Assembly: GCA_004154925.1 (NCBI GenBank)
Contig: QJNS01000190.1
Coordinates: 1-64,000 of the forward strand
Direction of reading: 5' to 3'
DNA length: 64,000 nt
DNA from: Monosporascus cannonballus
Taxonomy: Eukaryota; Ascomycota; Sordariomycetes; Xylariales
A model generated the notes under the pieces. It ran no database searches. It had not been told where the DNA came from and saw only the letters and a list, made by a program, of their open reading frames with translations. Below are positions 34,811 through 47,904 of the stretch, in pieces. Made by a program: the position numbers and the translations under genes. How positions within the stretch are numbered: position 1 is the first letter of the stretch; every line of letters starts with the position of its first letter.

Positions 34811-34893
34811 TTTGCTGGTTCCCAGGTGTTCTCGGAGTTTGGGTGCTTTTTCCACTTAATCAAATATTAAGTAAATCCGTTTTCCTTTTTTAT

Positions 34894-35279
34894 TGTGACG
34901 GCTAGGCGGTTTAACCAACTATTAAACCTTAAGTCGACGGGTTTATGTTGGCAGAAGTATCGTGGAAATCTGAATAATAAATACAGTAACGTATTACGTC
35001 TCTTAATACCGGAAATGCCTTATTGCAAACGATTAATATTGATAAATATTACAAACTGAAATTATTTAAATTATGAAATTAATAAGCGTATATATTCTTT
35101 TTCTTTTTAATTTAATTACTTATGATTACGCCGTCGGTAATAATTATAATTATTTAGGATTATTTTTAATTATTAGTAATTGCTGGCTTAGCAATGATTA
35201 CCGTTACGTAACTCAGGAGATAGCCCGTATGTTCCCTGCTTAACTGTTTCTTAAGACCGGAGCCTATCGGGTCGTAATA
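34894..35279 (-). repeat. 3' LTR of element C
   Basis: It begins TGTGACGGCTAGG and ends TCGTAATA, then CGATCT, the reverse of the polypurine tract. The U3 has ATGATTA/GATCA-type iterations. Confidence 0.9.
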
Positions 35280-35369
35280 CGATCTCCCCTTTTCCAAAAT
35301 CTTGCCTTTAAGATTTTCTTTTTTCCTTTTTCTTCGTTTAGTAAGTATTTTTTTTTGTTCTTAATTATG

Positions 35370-36375
35370 TCGTTTCGCATTTCCAAAATTCGTCGCGTTT
35401 TTTGTTTTTTTACCGTTCGTCGTACTAATTTCGTAAAAGCCTTTAACGAATTTGGTTACGAAATTATATTAGGACCTAACGATCTTGGCTTCTTACGGAC
35501 GGTCGGAACCACAAAAGGATCAAGCTCCGACTTAAGCCAAGGCGTTACGTAATTAGCTTAAAGGTCTCAAAGCGCCAAGCGCCTTGAGCCCCTTAAGTCG
35601 GCAGAAAAGCTTAAAGGGCTTAAGGGACTTAAGGGTTTGAGCCGCTTGAGTACCTTGAGCCAAGATAAGGATATATACGTTCGTTATTTCCATAATTTAG
35701 ATAGCTTTAGCTTGTAATGGAATATCGTTACCCAAGACGCCCTTGGTATTACGAGACGTAATACGTTATTACATCCATTATTTAGAATCCTATGATACTC
35801 CTGCTAACATAAACCCGTCGACTTAGGTTTAATAGTTGGTTAAACCGCCAAGCCGTCACAAATTATGCCTTACTTTTATTGTTTTTCGAAAAACATAAAG
35901 TGTAAAATAATAAAAAACGTTTTAAGGTATAAGGAATGTATTAATTAAAATCGATTTTATAATGGTACCGGCGTACCTATTTTTTCTTTACAAAATATTC
36001 GTTATAAATATTAACGTTTAGAATATGAAAAAGCGCTTACCGAAAAGTAATTATTAAAGCTTTAACGGCTTTATTTCGAGGCTTAACGCAAATATTAGAA
36101 AAAAATAAACGAAGCTTTTTTTCGTTTTATTCGTTTACGTAAGCAAAAGGCGTTAATTCGTTCGAAAGGCGTTACCATAGTACAACGTAAGTTCTAATCG
36201 TTGGACGAATTAAAAGAATAAAAACGTCGGGAATAAGAATAATTAAAGGTTGCCGTTATAGTTATTACATTAACGCATACTGCGGCCGATTAGCCTAATA
36301 TCCTAATTACCGACTAGTTGGCCATTAATTGGGACGCGCCCGTCGTTACTGGTAAAAATTCTTTAATAAGCGTTA
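35370..36375 (+). pseudogene. antisense Zn(II)2Cys6-like ORF of element C, split by a solo LTR
   Basis: The frame starts MSFRISKIRR at 35370, is interrupted by the solo LTR 35467-35860 plus one AATTA copy, and resumes at 35865 (MPYFYCF...). The cluster at 35871-35960 reads Y-x2-C-x6-C-x8-Y-x2-C-x6-Y followed by Asn-Gly, again the Gal4 spacing. It is followed by a long charged helix (RLEYEKALTEK..., FIRLRKQKALIRSKG at about 36130-36170) and SLDELKE, with TAA/TAG at positions that suit Gln. The end is near 36375 next to the chromodomain of pol. It is the best preserved N-terminus of the frame in the window. Confidence 0.65.
35467..35860 (+). repeat. solo LTR (394 bp) in the antisense ORF of element C
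   Basis: It begins TATTAGGACC and ends AGCCGTCACA, flanked by AATTA (35462-35466 and 35861-35865). It is nearly identical in layout to the LTRs of element B but less damaged. Removing it restores the reading frame GYEI-MPYFYC. Confidence 0.94.
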
Positions 36376-36384
36376 GGCGCTAAT

Positions 36385-39300
36385 AAGGTTCTTGGCGGGT
36401 TCCCAGGTATTTTCGGAATTTAGGTACTTTTTTTATTGAATTAGGTACTGGGTAAATCCGTTTTATTTTCGTATATCGAAATTTTTTTTTATTTCGTATG
36501 CTTATTCGTTTTCTATTTCCATATCGTTTTATGTCGTATATATTTTGATTATATCTATTGTTAATTCGAATAAGGAAATATAAAAAATTAAATGGAATTT
36601 AACTTTTAATAAAAATTCCAATTAATAATTATTTTCTGAGATTTTCTTGGCGATTTTATATAGACCGATATATTTGAAATTAAGATTTTTATTAGGTCGC
36701 TTTATTTAAATGTTTTTAATAATAAGGAAAATTATTTTTTTAAAGGTTAATCTTTTTAATTTTTTCTGGTTATAATATTTGCTTATTTAATTTTGTACGA
36801 ATTTTAGTTTTATTTTTATTTTTTAGTGCAACTGCCGTAATTATTTTAACATAAGGATTATTTTGATATTAATTAAACCGTTATTATGTACTTTTTTATA
36901 AATTTCTGAAATAAAACCAATATTTACGTTTACAGGTATTATCTTAATATTTTCATAATAATTAATATTATAAGTTATTTATACGATTAATAATTTTTTA
37001 ACCCAGTTATTTTATTCGTAATTAATATAATATTATAAATAAATTTTTAAGGTTTAATTTGTTCGTTTTATTTATTTATCCGTTTACGGTTTAAATACGC
37101 TGGATAATTTATAATTTAGGCCAATTTGTATTATTAAGTTTTGTCAAAAATTTGATACTAATATTAATCCTTTGTTTTATATAATTTCTATTGGTAATCC
37201 GTATATGTTGAAAATGTATTTGAAGAAAATATATACCAGTTGTTCGGCGTTTATGTCCTTATAATATAATAAAAAATAGGAAAATTTCGTAAATCGATCG
37301 ACGATTACGAAAATGCTATCATAATATATTTCCGTAATTGGATTTTTTAATATAAAAAACTTAATAATAAAGTCGAATATAACCAATTATTATAATTGTT
37401 TTGCCATTAATAATAGCTGTAATTCTCCGTAGAGCTTATGTCGTCGAGCTTTTGTTCTGGCGCAAATATTACTTTGTCGTATAATTTTTTGTACTGTTAA
37501 TTTTATTTTAGGAAAAAAATATATACGTTAAAATCGTTTTAAAGTTTTATGGATCCCTGGATATCTATATAACTAATGTTCGTATACCTTTCGTATTAAA
37601 TCCTTTTAATATTTATTTAAAACTTATATTTTATTTATATTTTAGTTTTTTAAAATATTATCGTTATATTATTAAATTTTCTACTATATATTGCTGGGTA
37701 CTGCTCGAATTATCGCAATTTGTTATAAGCGTAAATATCCTTTTATAATAATATCAAAAATTGTATGGCTAATTTTAATTAATTTCTTTTTAAGGTCTGG
37801 TCGTTTGCTTAAAATATTTACTTTATTATTTTGTGATATTTTTTGTAAATAATAACAAAATCGAAATTCGCCAATTTTTCTATATATCTTAATTATCGTT
37901 TTATAAGTTGCGTAATCGTGATAAATCGGATAAGATTTTGATAATCCGTATATACTTTAACCTGGTACAAGTTTCTCTTTAAAAAATACCTAAACTTTCG
38001 AAATGTTATAATAATGGCCATAAATTCCTTATTTAAAATACCGTAATTAAATTCGGCTTCTTTTAATTTATACGAAAAAAATGCAATAGAATATAATTTG
38101 CTTTAATTATTTCGTTATTTGATTATTACGTTTAATACGTAATCCGAAATATCGGTTTTTAGCTTAACGAGGCGGTTTAAATTATATATACTTAGTATTG
38201 ATTCGCTGGTAATCGCATTCTTAATATTTTGAAATACTTTTTCCGTATCTGGCGTTTATTTAAATTCTTTTTTTTTCGTAAGATTTGTTAAAGGTATAAT
38301 TATCTTATTAAAGTTTTAAATAAATTTCCTGTAATAATTAGCGAATCTGTTACAGGAACCAGGGTTCCTGCCTCCAAGAAACCTACCTTTGAGGCCTAGC
38401 GCGGACCTGTCACGGCTAAACTCCGGACAGGGAAACTTGGCTTGTTCCGTGATCTAAGTGATCTAAGTAATCTAACCAGATCATATAGATCACATAGATC
38501 CATAACACACTCACTTTGGGAGTTAGGATATATAATGAATCGGTCTTTCATGTAAATAGCACCTACCTAATTTCGTTCCTTAGCTATCAATCTAAGCTTT
38601 CAGTCAAAGGCAACTACACCGTTCTCTAATTAAGGGAAAAGTACTTAAATCTCTTTAACGAACAGATCACTAAATCATTCCTCGCCCTATTGTTACCTGC
38701 AAATCAAGACCCTTTTCGGATACTGCTCATACCTCCAGGTGGATGTATGACAGGTTCGTTACAGAATCCAAGGAATACCTGTACTTCCTTAAATATTATT
38801 AACGTTTGCAATTTTATAATTACAGTAACTTTCTTAAGGTTTATCCTAATATGTCCTAAAATAATAATATATCCCAGATATTCAATTTTTTATGTATGGA
38901 ATTAACTTTTTTCTATGTTAATAAGTAGCCTTACGTCCTATAAAGCTTGAAAAACCTTATAAACGTATTTTATATATGCTTTTTCCGTTTCTGAAAAAAT
39001 AAAAATATCGTTAAAATAGCAAAAGACGAAAATATCGAGGTATTTTCGTAATACGTAATTAACTATTCGCTAAAAGGTTGCTGGTACGTTCATAAATCCC
39101 ATTAATATAACCAAATATTCAAATAATCCGTATTTCGTCCTAAAAGTTATTTTCTATTCGTATCCTTTTTTAATCTTAATAAGGTTATATCTATCTCTAA
39201 AATCGAATGCTATGAACCATTTAGCTCCGTAAAGTCGGTTTTTTATTTTTATAATTAGGAATAATGGTATTCGATTTTTAATAGTAATATCGTTCAATTA

Positions 39301-42100
39301 TCGATAATTAATTGTAAGTTATAACTTCCCGTTTTTTTTAAGTATAAAGAATATAAGATATCTTATTAATAACTTCGAAGGTCGAATTTATCCTTTTTGT
39401 AATCGATCTTCCAGGTATTTTCTGAAAATACATAATTCGTTTCCGCTATAAATGGGGTAAAACTTTATCGAAAATTCTTTTTTAAAAATTATTTCGTAAT
39501 CCTATTTGTTATGTTCTAATAATTTCGTATCGAATTCCTTTTTAAAAAACTGCTTATATCTGTAATATTATAATAACACATTAATTAAAATTTCTAACTT
39601 TTTCAGCAATTATTCTTATTATTCCAGATCGTTATTCAATTGTTTTAATTTCGCTTTAATAATAATAATAATACGTCGTATTTTTCTTTAATGTCCATTT
39701 TCTTTTTTATATTTTATTTTTTTAAATAATAAAATATTTATCGTATCCTTATACCTATATTCGTCGCCATTATTGATTGAATATTAAGATCTTAATTTTT
39801 TCTTTTTTTTTTATTTATTAATAAGATATAAGGTAAATTTTATCTGGCTAATCCCGTTATTAATCAAAATTTCGTACTAACGTATTCATAGTAATTCTAA
39901 GGTTATATCGTAATTCCCGAATAAAACGATATCGAAATTAACCGTTTAATATCGTTTTTTAATAAAAATCTCGAGGTAATTAATTTCGTATATAATTTTT
40001 CCGTTATCGTAAACGAATTCCTAATTTTTAGCCTTTATCGCTATATAAGGTTTTAATTTATATTTCCATAATAGTTTAAACTTATTAATTATATTTAATA
40101 CAATATAATTTTCGCCCAAAGCTCCGTAATCCATTATTACGGTATATCAATACGTTCCGATTCGTATATCCAAAATGATAAGGTCGTTAACGTTTCCTAT
40201 CGTCACGTTTAAAACCTTTTTCGGGAATTTCTTTTAATTCCTTTAAATTTCGTTATCCTACAGCTTTTTTATAAGTAACTTTTTTTTTAACTTTTATTCG
40301 AATCTATTAAGCCTTACTTATGTTTTTTTGTTTAACGTGTTAAATTGCTATATTTATCGTTATTATCGGCGTACTGTTCCTTCGAACCGTATCAACTCCT
40401 TTTAATTCTGTTATAATCCTTTTCCCTATCAAATAAATTATTTTTTCATATTTACGATTACATCTCATTATACGTTATTTTAACTATCGTTCTAAAGATT
40501 TTCTATAAATTAACGTATTTTTTCTTTAATAATTTTCTTTTTATAAAGATCTACCGTAAATACTAATTCGAAATAAAAATCCGTAATAATTTTCTAATAA
40601 TGTTTTTTTACCGTACGTTGGATTAATTCCTTTTCCGTTTAATAATTATACTATCTATAATAACAAAAGAGGTTTTTTTTATCAGCATTACTTTCTTTCG
40701 GGCCAACTTTTTATTTCGGCCAGTTATTAGATATTTTTTAAAGCTATAATTCGAAATTATTAATACTATTATTTATCGTTTTTATTATGCCCGGTACGGT
40801 TTGGAAAATTAAATCCCTTATAGTATATGTAAGTAATTTTTACATAAATATATTATTTCCATTTTTCGTAATCGGGATATTCTCGTCGTTAATAATGTAT
40901 GGCATATATTTTACCGTATCGATTGGGTATTCCGGGACAAAGTTCTTTTATCCAATCCTGGTATTCGTATAATTATCCTTATAGCGCTTCTTGCTGTGTT
41001 CGTAATGCTTATTAAGCTAACTTCTTAGTTTTTCGTATCTTTTGTCGAATCTCTTATCGTAATAGTCCCTATTGGGCCTCTGGCTGTAAACTTGCTGTAT
41101 GTTTGGCTCGGATTATGTTAATAACCTCGCTATCGTTTTCTTGGTTGTTCCTGGGTTGTCCTTCCGATACGGGGGTCCAGTTATCTTATAGTAATTTCTT
41201 AAGTTTCTTGCATTTATAAACTTTGTATCCCATTTTGTTATAATTAAAGCATTTAATCTGGCTCTAATTCTGTTTATAGGTAATGCCGAATTCCATAAAT
41301 CCTAGCGCCGTTCCGTAAAAAGTAAGGGGTATATCTTTTTTTTCCCCTGGTTAAACTTATATTCCGAACGTAAGGCATATTATCGTTTTTTCTTTTATCA
41401 TCTTTTAAATTATTAATTGTTTATCTTAATTACTTTTACGATATACCGGTTTAGGGTAATTAATCGTTCGATCCGAATAATTTTATTGTTTATATTATCT
41501 TTTAATTCTGTATAAAATATGTCAATAAAAATATTAGTTTTATCGTTTTTTTATCCGGCCTTAGCCGTAAAACTTTTAAAGGTTACGGCATACTTAAATA
41601 CAAATCTTTTTTATCGGAATTACAAAAATTATTAAGCCGTTAATCGTTTTTTATCCGGATTGCCGAAATTATTACGCACTTTATTTTCGAAAGTAGTATA
41701 AGTTAAAAAAATCTTATTAATAAAATCTTTTTTATTTGTTTTTCCTACTTTCAGGATATTTCTCATAATAAGCTTAAATTAATTAACTATATCTTTTATT
41801 AAGCATATTTTTACTGCTAAAACTGTATCCGTTAAGCTATTAAGGTTTAAAAAACGAAAATAAATTTGTGCTTATGTTAAAAAGGTTTAAAGATTACCTT
41901 TTTTATTATAAGGTTTTAACTTTTTTGGCTTTATGCGAGCGAAAAAGGGTTAAACAAATAACGTAACCCTAAGTTATCGAACTTTTTTTTCTAGCTTCCG
42001 AATTCGAGCTTAAAGCTGCTAAATAAAGATTTCCTAAACGTTAATTAACATTTTAATAATGTTAAATATTATTCAGAATTTAACGATATTATTAAATAAA
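36385..42100 (-). pseudogene. gag-pol of element C (RIP-inactivated)
   Basis: On the minus strand the gag knuckle is at 41210-41251 (CFNYNKMGYKVYKC; second Cys and the His read Tyr). Protease and RT remnants follow at about 38000-40700. Integrase includes FVIVDRFTKFSYFLLYY within 37177-37386. The chromodomain is at about 36392-36455 (YLI, KKYLNSENTWEPA). Pol is interrupted by the solo LTR 38348-38763. Stops are frequent throughout. Confidence 0.75.
38348..38763 (-). repeat. solo LTR of the second LTR family (416 bp), inverted relative to 16472-16889
   Basis: It begins TGTTACAGGAACC and ends CAGGTTCGTTACA, with GAATC on both sides (38343-38347 and 38764-38768). The empty site is seen in element A near 17768 (CAAATCCAAAGAATACC). 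It has GATC iterations at about 38450-38500. Composition is normal compared with its AT-rich surroundings. Confidence 0.93.
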
Positions 42101-42111
42101 AACTTGCAACG

Positions 42112-42494
42112 TATAACGGCTAGGCGGTTTAACTAATTATTAAACCTTAAGTTGACGGATTTATATTAACAGAAATATCGTAAGAATTTGAACAATAAAT
42201 ATAGTAACGTATTACGTCTCTAAATACCGGAAATGCCTTATTGCAAATAATTAATATTAATAAATATTGCAAACTAAAACTATTTAAATTATGGAATTAA
42301 TAAGCGCATATATCCTTTTTTTTAATTTAATTACTTATGATTACGCCGTTGGTGGTAATCATAATCACTTAAGATCACCTTTAATCATTACTGATCACTA
42401 GCTTGGCAATGATCACCGTCACGTGACCCGGGAGGTGGCCCGTGTACTCCCTACCTAACCGTTTCTTAAGACCGGAGCCTGTCGGGTCGTAACA
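42112..42494 (-). repeat. 5' LTR of element C
   Basis: 383 bp, beginning TATAACGGC and ending GGTCGTAACA. Its U3 keeps GATCA iterations and the perfect palindrome GTCACGTGAC (42418-42427). Confidence 0.92.
42418..42427. promoter_or_regulatory. perfect GTCACGTGAC palindrome in U3
   Basis: A 10-bp palindrome around the E-box core CACGTG. Transition-damaged versions (CACGTAA, CACATG) stand at the same position in other LTRs of the lineage. Confidence 0.45.
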
Positions 42495-43159
42495 TTTATA
42501 TCGAGGATTTTTTTTACTTCGTACGTAATTTCGTTTTCCACTTTTATATCGTTTCGTTCCGTATGGACTTTAATGGTATTTGCTGTTAATTTAAGTAAGG
42601 AAACGTAAAAGATTAAATTAAGTTTAACCTTAGAAAGAAGTTTTAATTAGTAATTATTTTATGAAATTTTCTTAATGATTTTGTATGAACCGATATACTT
42701 AAAATCGAATTTTTTGCTAAGTGTTTTTGTCTGAATTTTTTTGTAGTAAGGTAAATTATTTTCTCTTTTTCGAAAATTGGGTTTTTTTTAACTTTTTCTG
42801 GTTATAGTATTTATTTTTTTATTCGCGTACGAATTTTAATTCCGTTTTTATTTTTTGGTGTAACTGCCTAAGTTATTTTAACGTAAATATTATTTTAATA
42901 TTAATAGGTTTATCGTGTACGTCTTTATAGGTATTTGATATGAACCCGAAGTTTGAAAATATTAAAGTTATTTTAATATTTTCGTAATAGCTGGTATTAT
43001 AAGCTAGTTAAGTAACAGATAATTTTTTAACCTAGTTATTTTGTTCGTAATTAATGTCGCATTGTAAATAGGTTTTTAATATTTCATTTAATTATTCTAT
43101 TTATCCGTCCGTTTGAAGTTTAACTACGCTGGATAGCTTATGATTTAAATCGATTTATG

Positions 43160-43528
43160 TGTTACAACCTGACGGGTTGCGGCTTCGGAAACGGTCGCGA
43201 CAGGAGGTTAGTAAGCCTAGTGGGTCGAGTTACGTAATGGCTCGACAGGATCGATCGTAAAGCCTGTAAAGCCAGGCTCGATAAAATCGGTTATAAAGCT
43301 TATAAAGCCAGGCTTAACAGAATTAATAAAAGCCAATATATAATTACCTTTATTTTTATAATTTAAAATAACTTTAGTTTGCATTAATAATTCGTTACTT
43401 CAAGCATTTTTGGTATTACGAAACGTAATATGTTACTATATTTATTGCTCAGACTTTTATAATATTCCTGCTAATATAAACCCGAACGACTAAGGTTTAC
43501 TAGTTGGTCAAACCCCTTAGCCGTTATA
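43160..43528 (+). repeat. solo LTR (369 bp) with AAAGCCAGGCT-iterated U3
   Basis: It begins TGTTACAACC and ends AGCCGTTATA, flanked by TTATG (43155-43159 and 43529-43533). The U3 repeats AAAGCC(A/T)G with GCTCGATAAA spacers (43258-43330). Confidence 0.93.
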
Positions 43529-46220
43529 TTATGTTATTAGATTTTGCCAAAACTTTAAAGTAAAGGTAATACTTTTGTTAAAAATAATTTTGTGTGGTAA
43601 TTCGAATATACTAAAGATATTTCTGAAAAAATATATATTATTTATTTGGTATTGGTATTTTTTTAATTTGGTAGAAAATAAGAAAGTTTTGTAAATTTAT
43701 TAACGATTACGAAAATGTTATTATAATATATTTCTGTCGTTGAGTTTTCGGATAAGGGAAATTTAGTAAAAAATTTATAATAACCGAATCCTATAGTCTT
43801 TTTGAGATTAATAAGGGTTGTAGTTTTTCGTAAGGCTTATATCGTTATATTTTAACTTTATTATAAAGGTCATATTATTGTCGTATTTTTTAAATTATTG
43901 TTTTTATTTTAGGAAAATAATAAGTACGTTAAAGTTATTTTAAAGTTTTGCAAATCCTTGGATATTTCTGTAACTGATATTTATATATATCGCGTACTAG
44001 GCTTTTCTAGTATGCTTTTAGAGCTTATAATTTTTTTTCTTTTTCGTTTTTCGATAAGTTGTTGTTATGTTCCTTAAGTTTTTAATATATGTCGTATAGT
44101 GTAATCCGTATTGTTATAATTTGTCGTAAGCGTAAGTTTTTTTTAGCGTAATATCGAAAAGTGTATAGTTAATTTTGACCAATTTTTCTTCGAGGTTTAG
44201 ATATTTGTTTAAAGTATCCGTTTTGCCATTTTCTAAGCCTTTCCTATAAATAATAACGAAGTCGAAATTCGTTATCTTTTTTATATATCGCAATTATCGT
44301 TCCGTAAATTTTTTGATTGTAGTAAATTAAGTAAGATTTTGATAATCCGTATAAACTTTAACCTAATAGAAATTTCTTTTAAAAAAATACTTAAACTTTC
44401 AAAAAAAACCATAATAATAGCCATAAATTCTTTGTTTAAAATAACGTAATTAAATTCGGTTTTTTAACTTATTTAAAAAAATGCGATAAGATATAATTTG
44501 CCTTAATTATTTCGTTATTTAAATACTGCGTTTAACGTATAGTCTGAAATATCGGTTTTTAGTTCTACGAGGCGTACTAAATTATATATAATTAACGTTG
44601 GTTCGTTAATAGTCGCGTCTTTAATTTCTTGGAATGATTTTTCCGTTTATGATATTTATTTAATTTTTTTGATAAGGTTAATTAGGGGTATATCAATTTT
44701 GCTAAAATTTTTGATGAATTTTCTGTAGTAATTCGCAAATCCAAGGAATACCTGTATCTCCTTAACTATCGTTGGCGTTTGCCATTCTATGACTGCAGCG
44801 ATTTTCTTATAGTCCATTCTGATATGTCCCGAGGTGATGATATGTCCCAGGTATTCCACCTTTTGCCTGTGAAATTAACTTTTTTCTATATTAGTTAGCA
44901 GTTTGGCGTTCTCTAAAGCTTAAAGAACTTTATAAACGTATCTTATATATGCTTTTTTTATTTTCGAATAAATAAGCATATCGTCAAGGTAATACATAAT
45001 AAAGATATCGAAATATTTTCGTAACATATAATTTATTATTTATTAAAAGGTTGCTGGTTCGTTCCTCAGTTTTATTAATATAACTAAATACTTAAATAAT
45101 TTGCATTTCGTTTTAAAAGTTGTTGTTTATTTATATTCTTTCTTAATCTTAATAAAGTTATATTTATTTTTAAAATCTAATATCGTAAACTATTAGGTTT
45201 TATAAAATAGGTTTTTTATTATAGTAATTAAAAATAACAACGTTTAGTTTTTGATAATAATATGGTTTAATTAATCATGGTTAATTATAAGTCGTAATTT
45301 ATTATTTTTCTTAGGTACGAAAAATATAAGGTATTTTGTAGGTAATTTCGAAGGTTGAATTTATTCCTTTTATAACCGATTTTCTAGATATTCTTTAAAT
45401 ATTCGTAATTCATTTTTATTAAAGTTATAGATAAGGTTGAACTTTATGGTTAAACTTTTTTTTTAAAAAAATTATCTTATAATTTTATTGATTATGTTTT
45501 GATAATTTTGTATTTAGTTCTTTCCTGAAAAACTGCTTATATTTATAGTATTATAATATTATATAGATTAGACTTTTTAAATTCCGCAGTTATTATTTTA
45601 AATCGTTATTTAGTTCTTTAAATTTTGTTTTAATTGTAATCATAATGCGTCGTATTTTCTTTAATGTTTATTCTTTTTATGTCTTGTTTTTTTAGGTAAT
45701 AAGGTATTTATCGTATTTTTATGTCTGTATTTGTCGCTAACTCCGATCGAGTATTAAGATTTTATTTCTTCTTTTTTTTGTCTGTTAACAATATATAAGG
45801 CAAACTTTATTTGGCTAGTTTCTCTATCAACTAAAGCTTTGTACTGATATATCCATAGTTTTCTTAAAATCATATCATAATTCCTAAATTGAACGATATC
45901 GAAATTAACCGTTTAGTATTATCCTTAGATAAAGATTTCGAAATAATTAATTTTGCATTAAATTTTCCCGTTATCATAAGTAAAATTATAATCTTGGGTA
46001 TTCATAACGGTATAAGGTTTAAACTTATATTTTTATGGTAATTTAAATTTATTAACAATATTTCGTGCAATGTAATTTCCGCTTAATGCTCCGTAGTTTA
46101 TTATTACAATATACCAGTGCGTTTTAATTTGTATTTCTAAAGTAATAAGGTTATTAACGGTTTTTATCGTTGCGTTAAAAGCCTTTTTTGGGAGTTTTTT
46201 TTTAATTCCTTCGGGTTTCG

Positions 46221-46594
46221 TGTAACGGCTAGGCTAATTAACCAACTATTAAACCTAAGTCGTACGGGTTTATGTTGACAGGAGTATCGTGGAAATTTGA
46301 GCAATAGATATAGAAACGTGTTACGTCTCGTAATACTAAGAATATCTTAGGTAACGAATTGTTATTACAAGCTAAAGTTATTTAAATTATGGAAATAACG
46401 AGTGTATATATCCTTTACAGATTGATTAGATCTTTATTAAACTTTGATATCGTTACGGATCCAATGCTATTAAATTCAATTGGTTCTATATGGATTTACT
46501 TGGATCTGAATGCCAAAAGAGATCCAAATCACGTAACCCCTTCTTATGTGGGTCCGACCGTTTTTTGCGACCGATCTTGGTTTGAGTCGTAACA
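46221..46594 (-). repeat. solo LTR (374 bp) with GGATC-iterated U3
   Basis: It begins TGTAACGGCTAGG and ends GAGTCGTAACA, flanked by TTTCG (46216-46220 and 46595-46599). The unoccupied target is visible in element C near 40247 (AAATTTCGTTATCC). The U3 carries GGATC(C/T) iterations. Confidence 0.94.
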
Positions 46595-46851
46595 TTTCGT
46601 CATTTTGCAGTTTTTTTATAAGTAATTTTTTTAATTCTTTTTTAAATTTATTAAATTGCTCTTGTATTATTATGTATAACGTATTAAGTTATTATATTTT
46701 TTATTTTTGTTGTTCAGAATTCTTTTAAGTTATATTAATTATTTCTAGTATTATTATATTTTTTGACCTTATTTGGTAAATTATTCTTTATTATGGTATA
46801 TAATATCCCATTGGGTTTTCTGTAACTTGTCGTTTTTCTATTGAAGCTTTT

Positions 46852-47232
46852 TGTGACGGCTATGCGGTTTAACCAACTATTAAACCTTAAGTCGACGGGT
46901 TTATGTTGGCAGAAGTATTGTGGGAATCTGATCAATAAATACAGTAACGTATTACGTCTCGTAATACCAAGGGTGCCTTGGGTAACGATATTCTATTGCA
47001 AACTAAAGCTATCTAGATTATAGAAGTAATAAACGTATATATTCTAATTTCTTTATTACTGCTTATTTTTGTTTAGCAAAGCTTTATTAAGCGGTTACTT
47101 AGTATTACTTAGTTATACTTAGTCGTACTTAGTTAAAACCCGCTAAATATTAATTACGTAACTTTAAATTAACGTAATTTTATAATCTTAGCTGGACCGT
47201 TTTCGCAGGCCCAGTTGGCTTGGGTTATAATA
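46852..47232 (-). repeat. 3' LTR of element E
   Basis: It begins TGTGACGGCTATG and ends GGTTATAATA. Its U3 has iterated ACTTAGT/GTACTTAGT (47095-47130). Confidence 0.9.
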
Positions 47233-47299
47233 CGATCTTCCTTTTCCTTAAATTTTGCCCTTAACATTTTTCTTTTTTTTTGGTAAACCTTTTCTTTTT

Positions 47300-47900
47300 A
47301 ACATATCATCCTGCGTTATTAAAAACCGTCGTCAGGTTTTTTTGTCTATTACGTAACGTCAAAATCTGTTTTTTATTTTTGACGATTTCAATTTTAAAGT
47401 TATGCCGTATTCTTTGTGCTTTTTCAAAGGCTAAAAGTATGAAATAATAAAAAACGTTTCCAAATGTAAGGCGTATGTTAAATGTAGTTCTTTCTGTAAT
47501 AATAACGGCTTTTCTTTATCCTGCTTAAAAATATTCGTATCGAAGATTAACGTTTAGAACGTAAGGAAGTACTTCCGGAAAAGCGTTTTCTGGAATTACA
47601 AAAACGTTATCAGCAAGAAATAAACGAAACCATTACGCGGTTAATCCGTTTTTGGAAATAGAAGGCATTTTTTCGTTCGAAAAAGGTTAAAATAATATAG
47701 TAAGAATTGCAGTTGCTAAAGGAGCTGGAAGAATAAAAGCATTAGGAACAGGCCAACGCCGAGGTTTCCTTAGCCGCCTTAGCTTTTTCCTTTAAGCTGC
47801 CTAGCGCTATCTGGCCCTTAGAAAACGTTAATTGGGATATAATTATATCCGGTCGTTCCGTCGCTGTTGGTAAAAATCTTTTAATAGGCGTTAATAAAAT
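47300..47900 (+). pseudogene. antisense Zn(II)2Cys6-like ORF of element E
   Basis: The cluster positions at 47408-47497 read Y-x2-C-x6-Y-x8-C-x2-Y-x6-C, again the Gal4 spacing, with one stop inside the first loop. A charged helix follows (EKRFLELQKRYQQEINET at about 47577-47632), then a less damaged tail with LAALAF and NWDIIISGR before the chromodomain on the other strand. Internal stops are TAA/TAG only. Confidence 0.58.
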
Positions 47901-47904
47901 TTTT

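Larger units (their letters stand above)
34894..42494 (-). mobile_element. element C: full-length chromovirus copy inserted in D
   Basis: LTRs 34894-35279 and 42112-42494 and the duplication TTTAT (34889-34893 and 42495-42499) define it. Element D sequence reads on across the insertion (chromodomain to integrase). Two solo LTRs lie inside (35467-35860 and 38348-38763). Without them it is about 6.8 kb. Confidence 0.93.
42500..46846 (-). pseudogene. pol region of element D (integrase, RT, protease remnants)
   Basis: Minus-strand remnants: integrase at about 42900-43900, interrupted by the solo LTR 43160-43528, and an RT connection segment at 44656-44859 (EYLGHIITSGHIRMD, VFLGFANYYRKFI, NFSKI). 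Protease-side sequence continues to 46215 and 46600-46846, interrupted by the solo LTR 46221-46594. Continuity with 34571-34893 and 57232 onward shows that C and E inserted into it. Confidence 0.75.

Noticed and set aside
25448..35865. Identical AATTA duplications at element B and the solo LTR 35467-35860 as evidence of one duplicated locus
   Set aside because: The flanking sequence differs completely; sharing an AT-rich 5-mer is easily coincidental.
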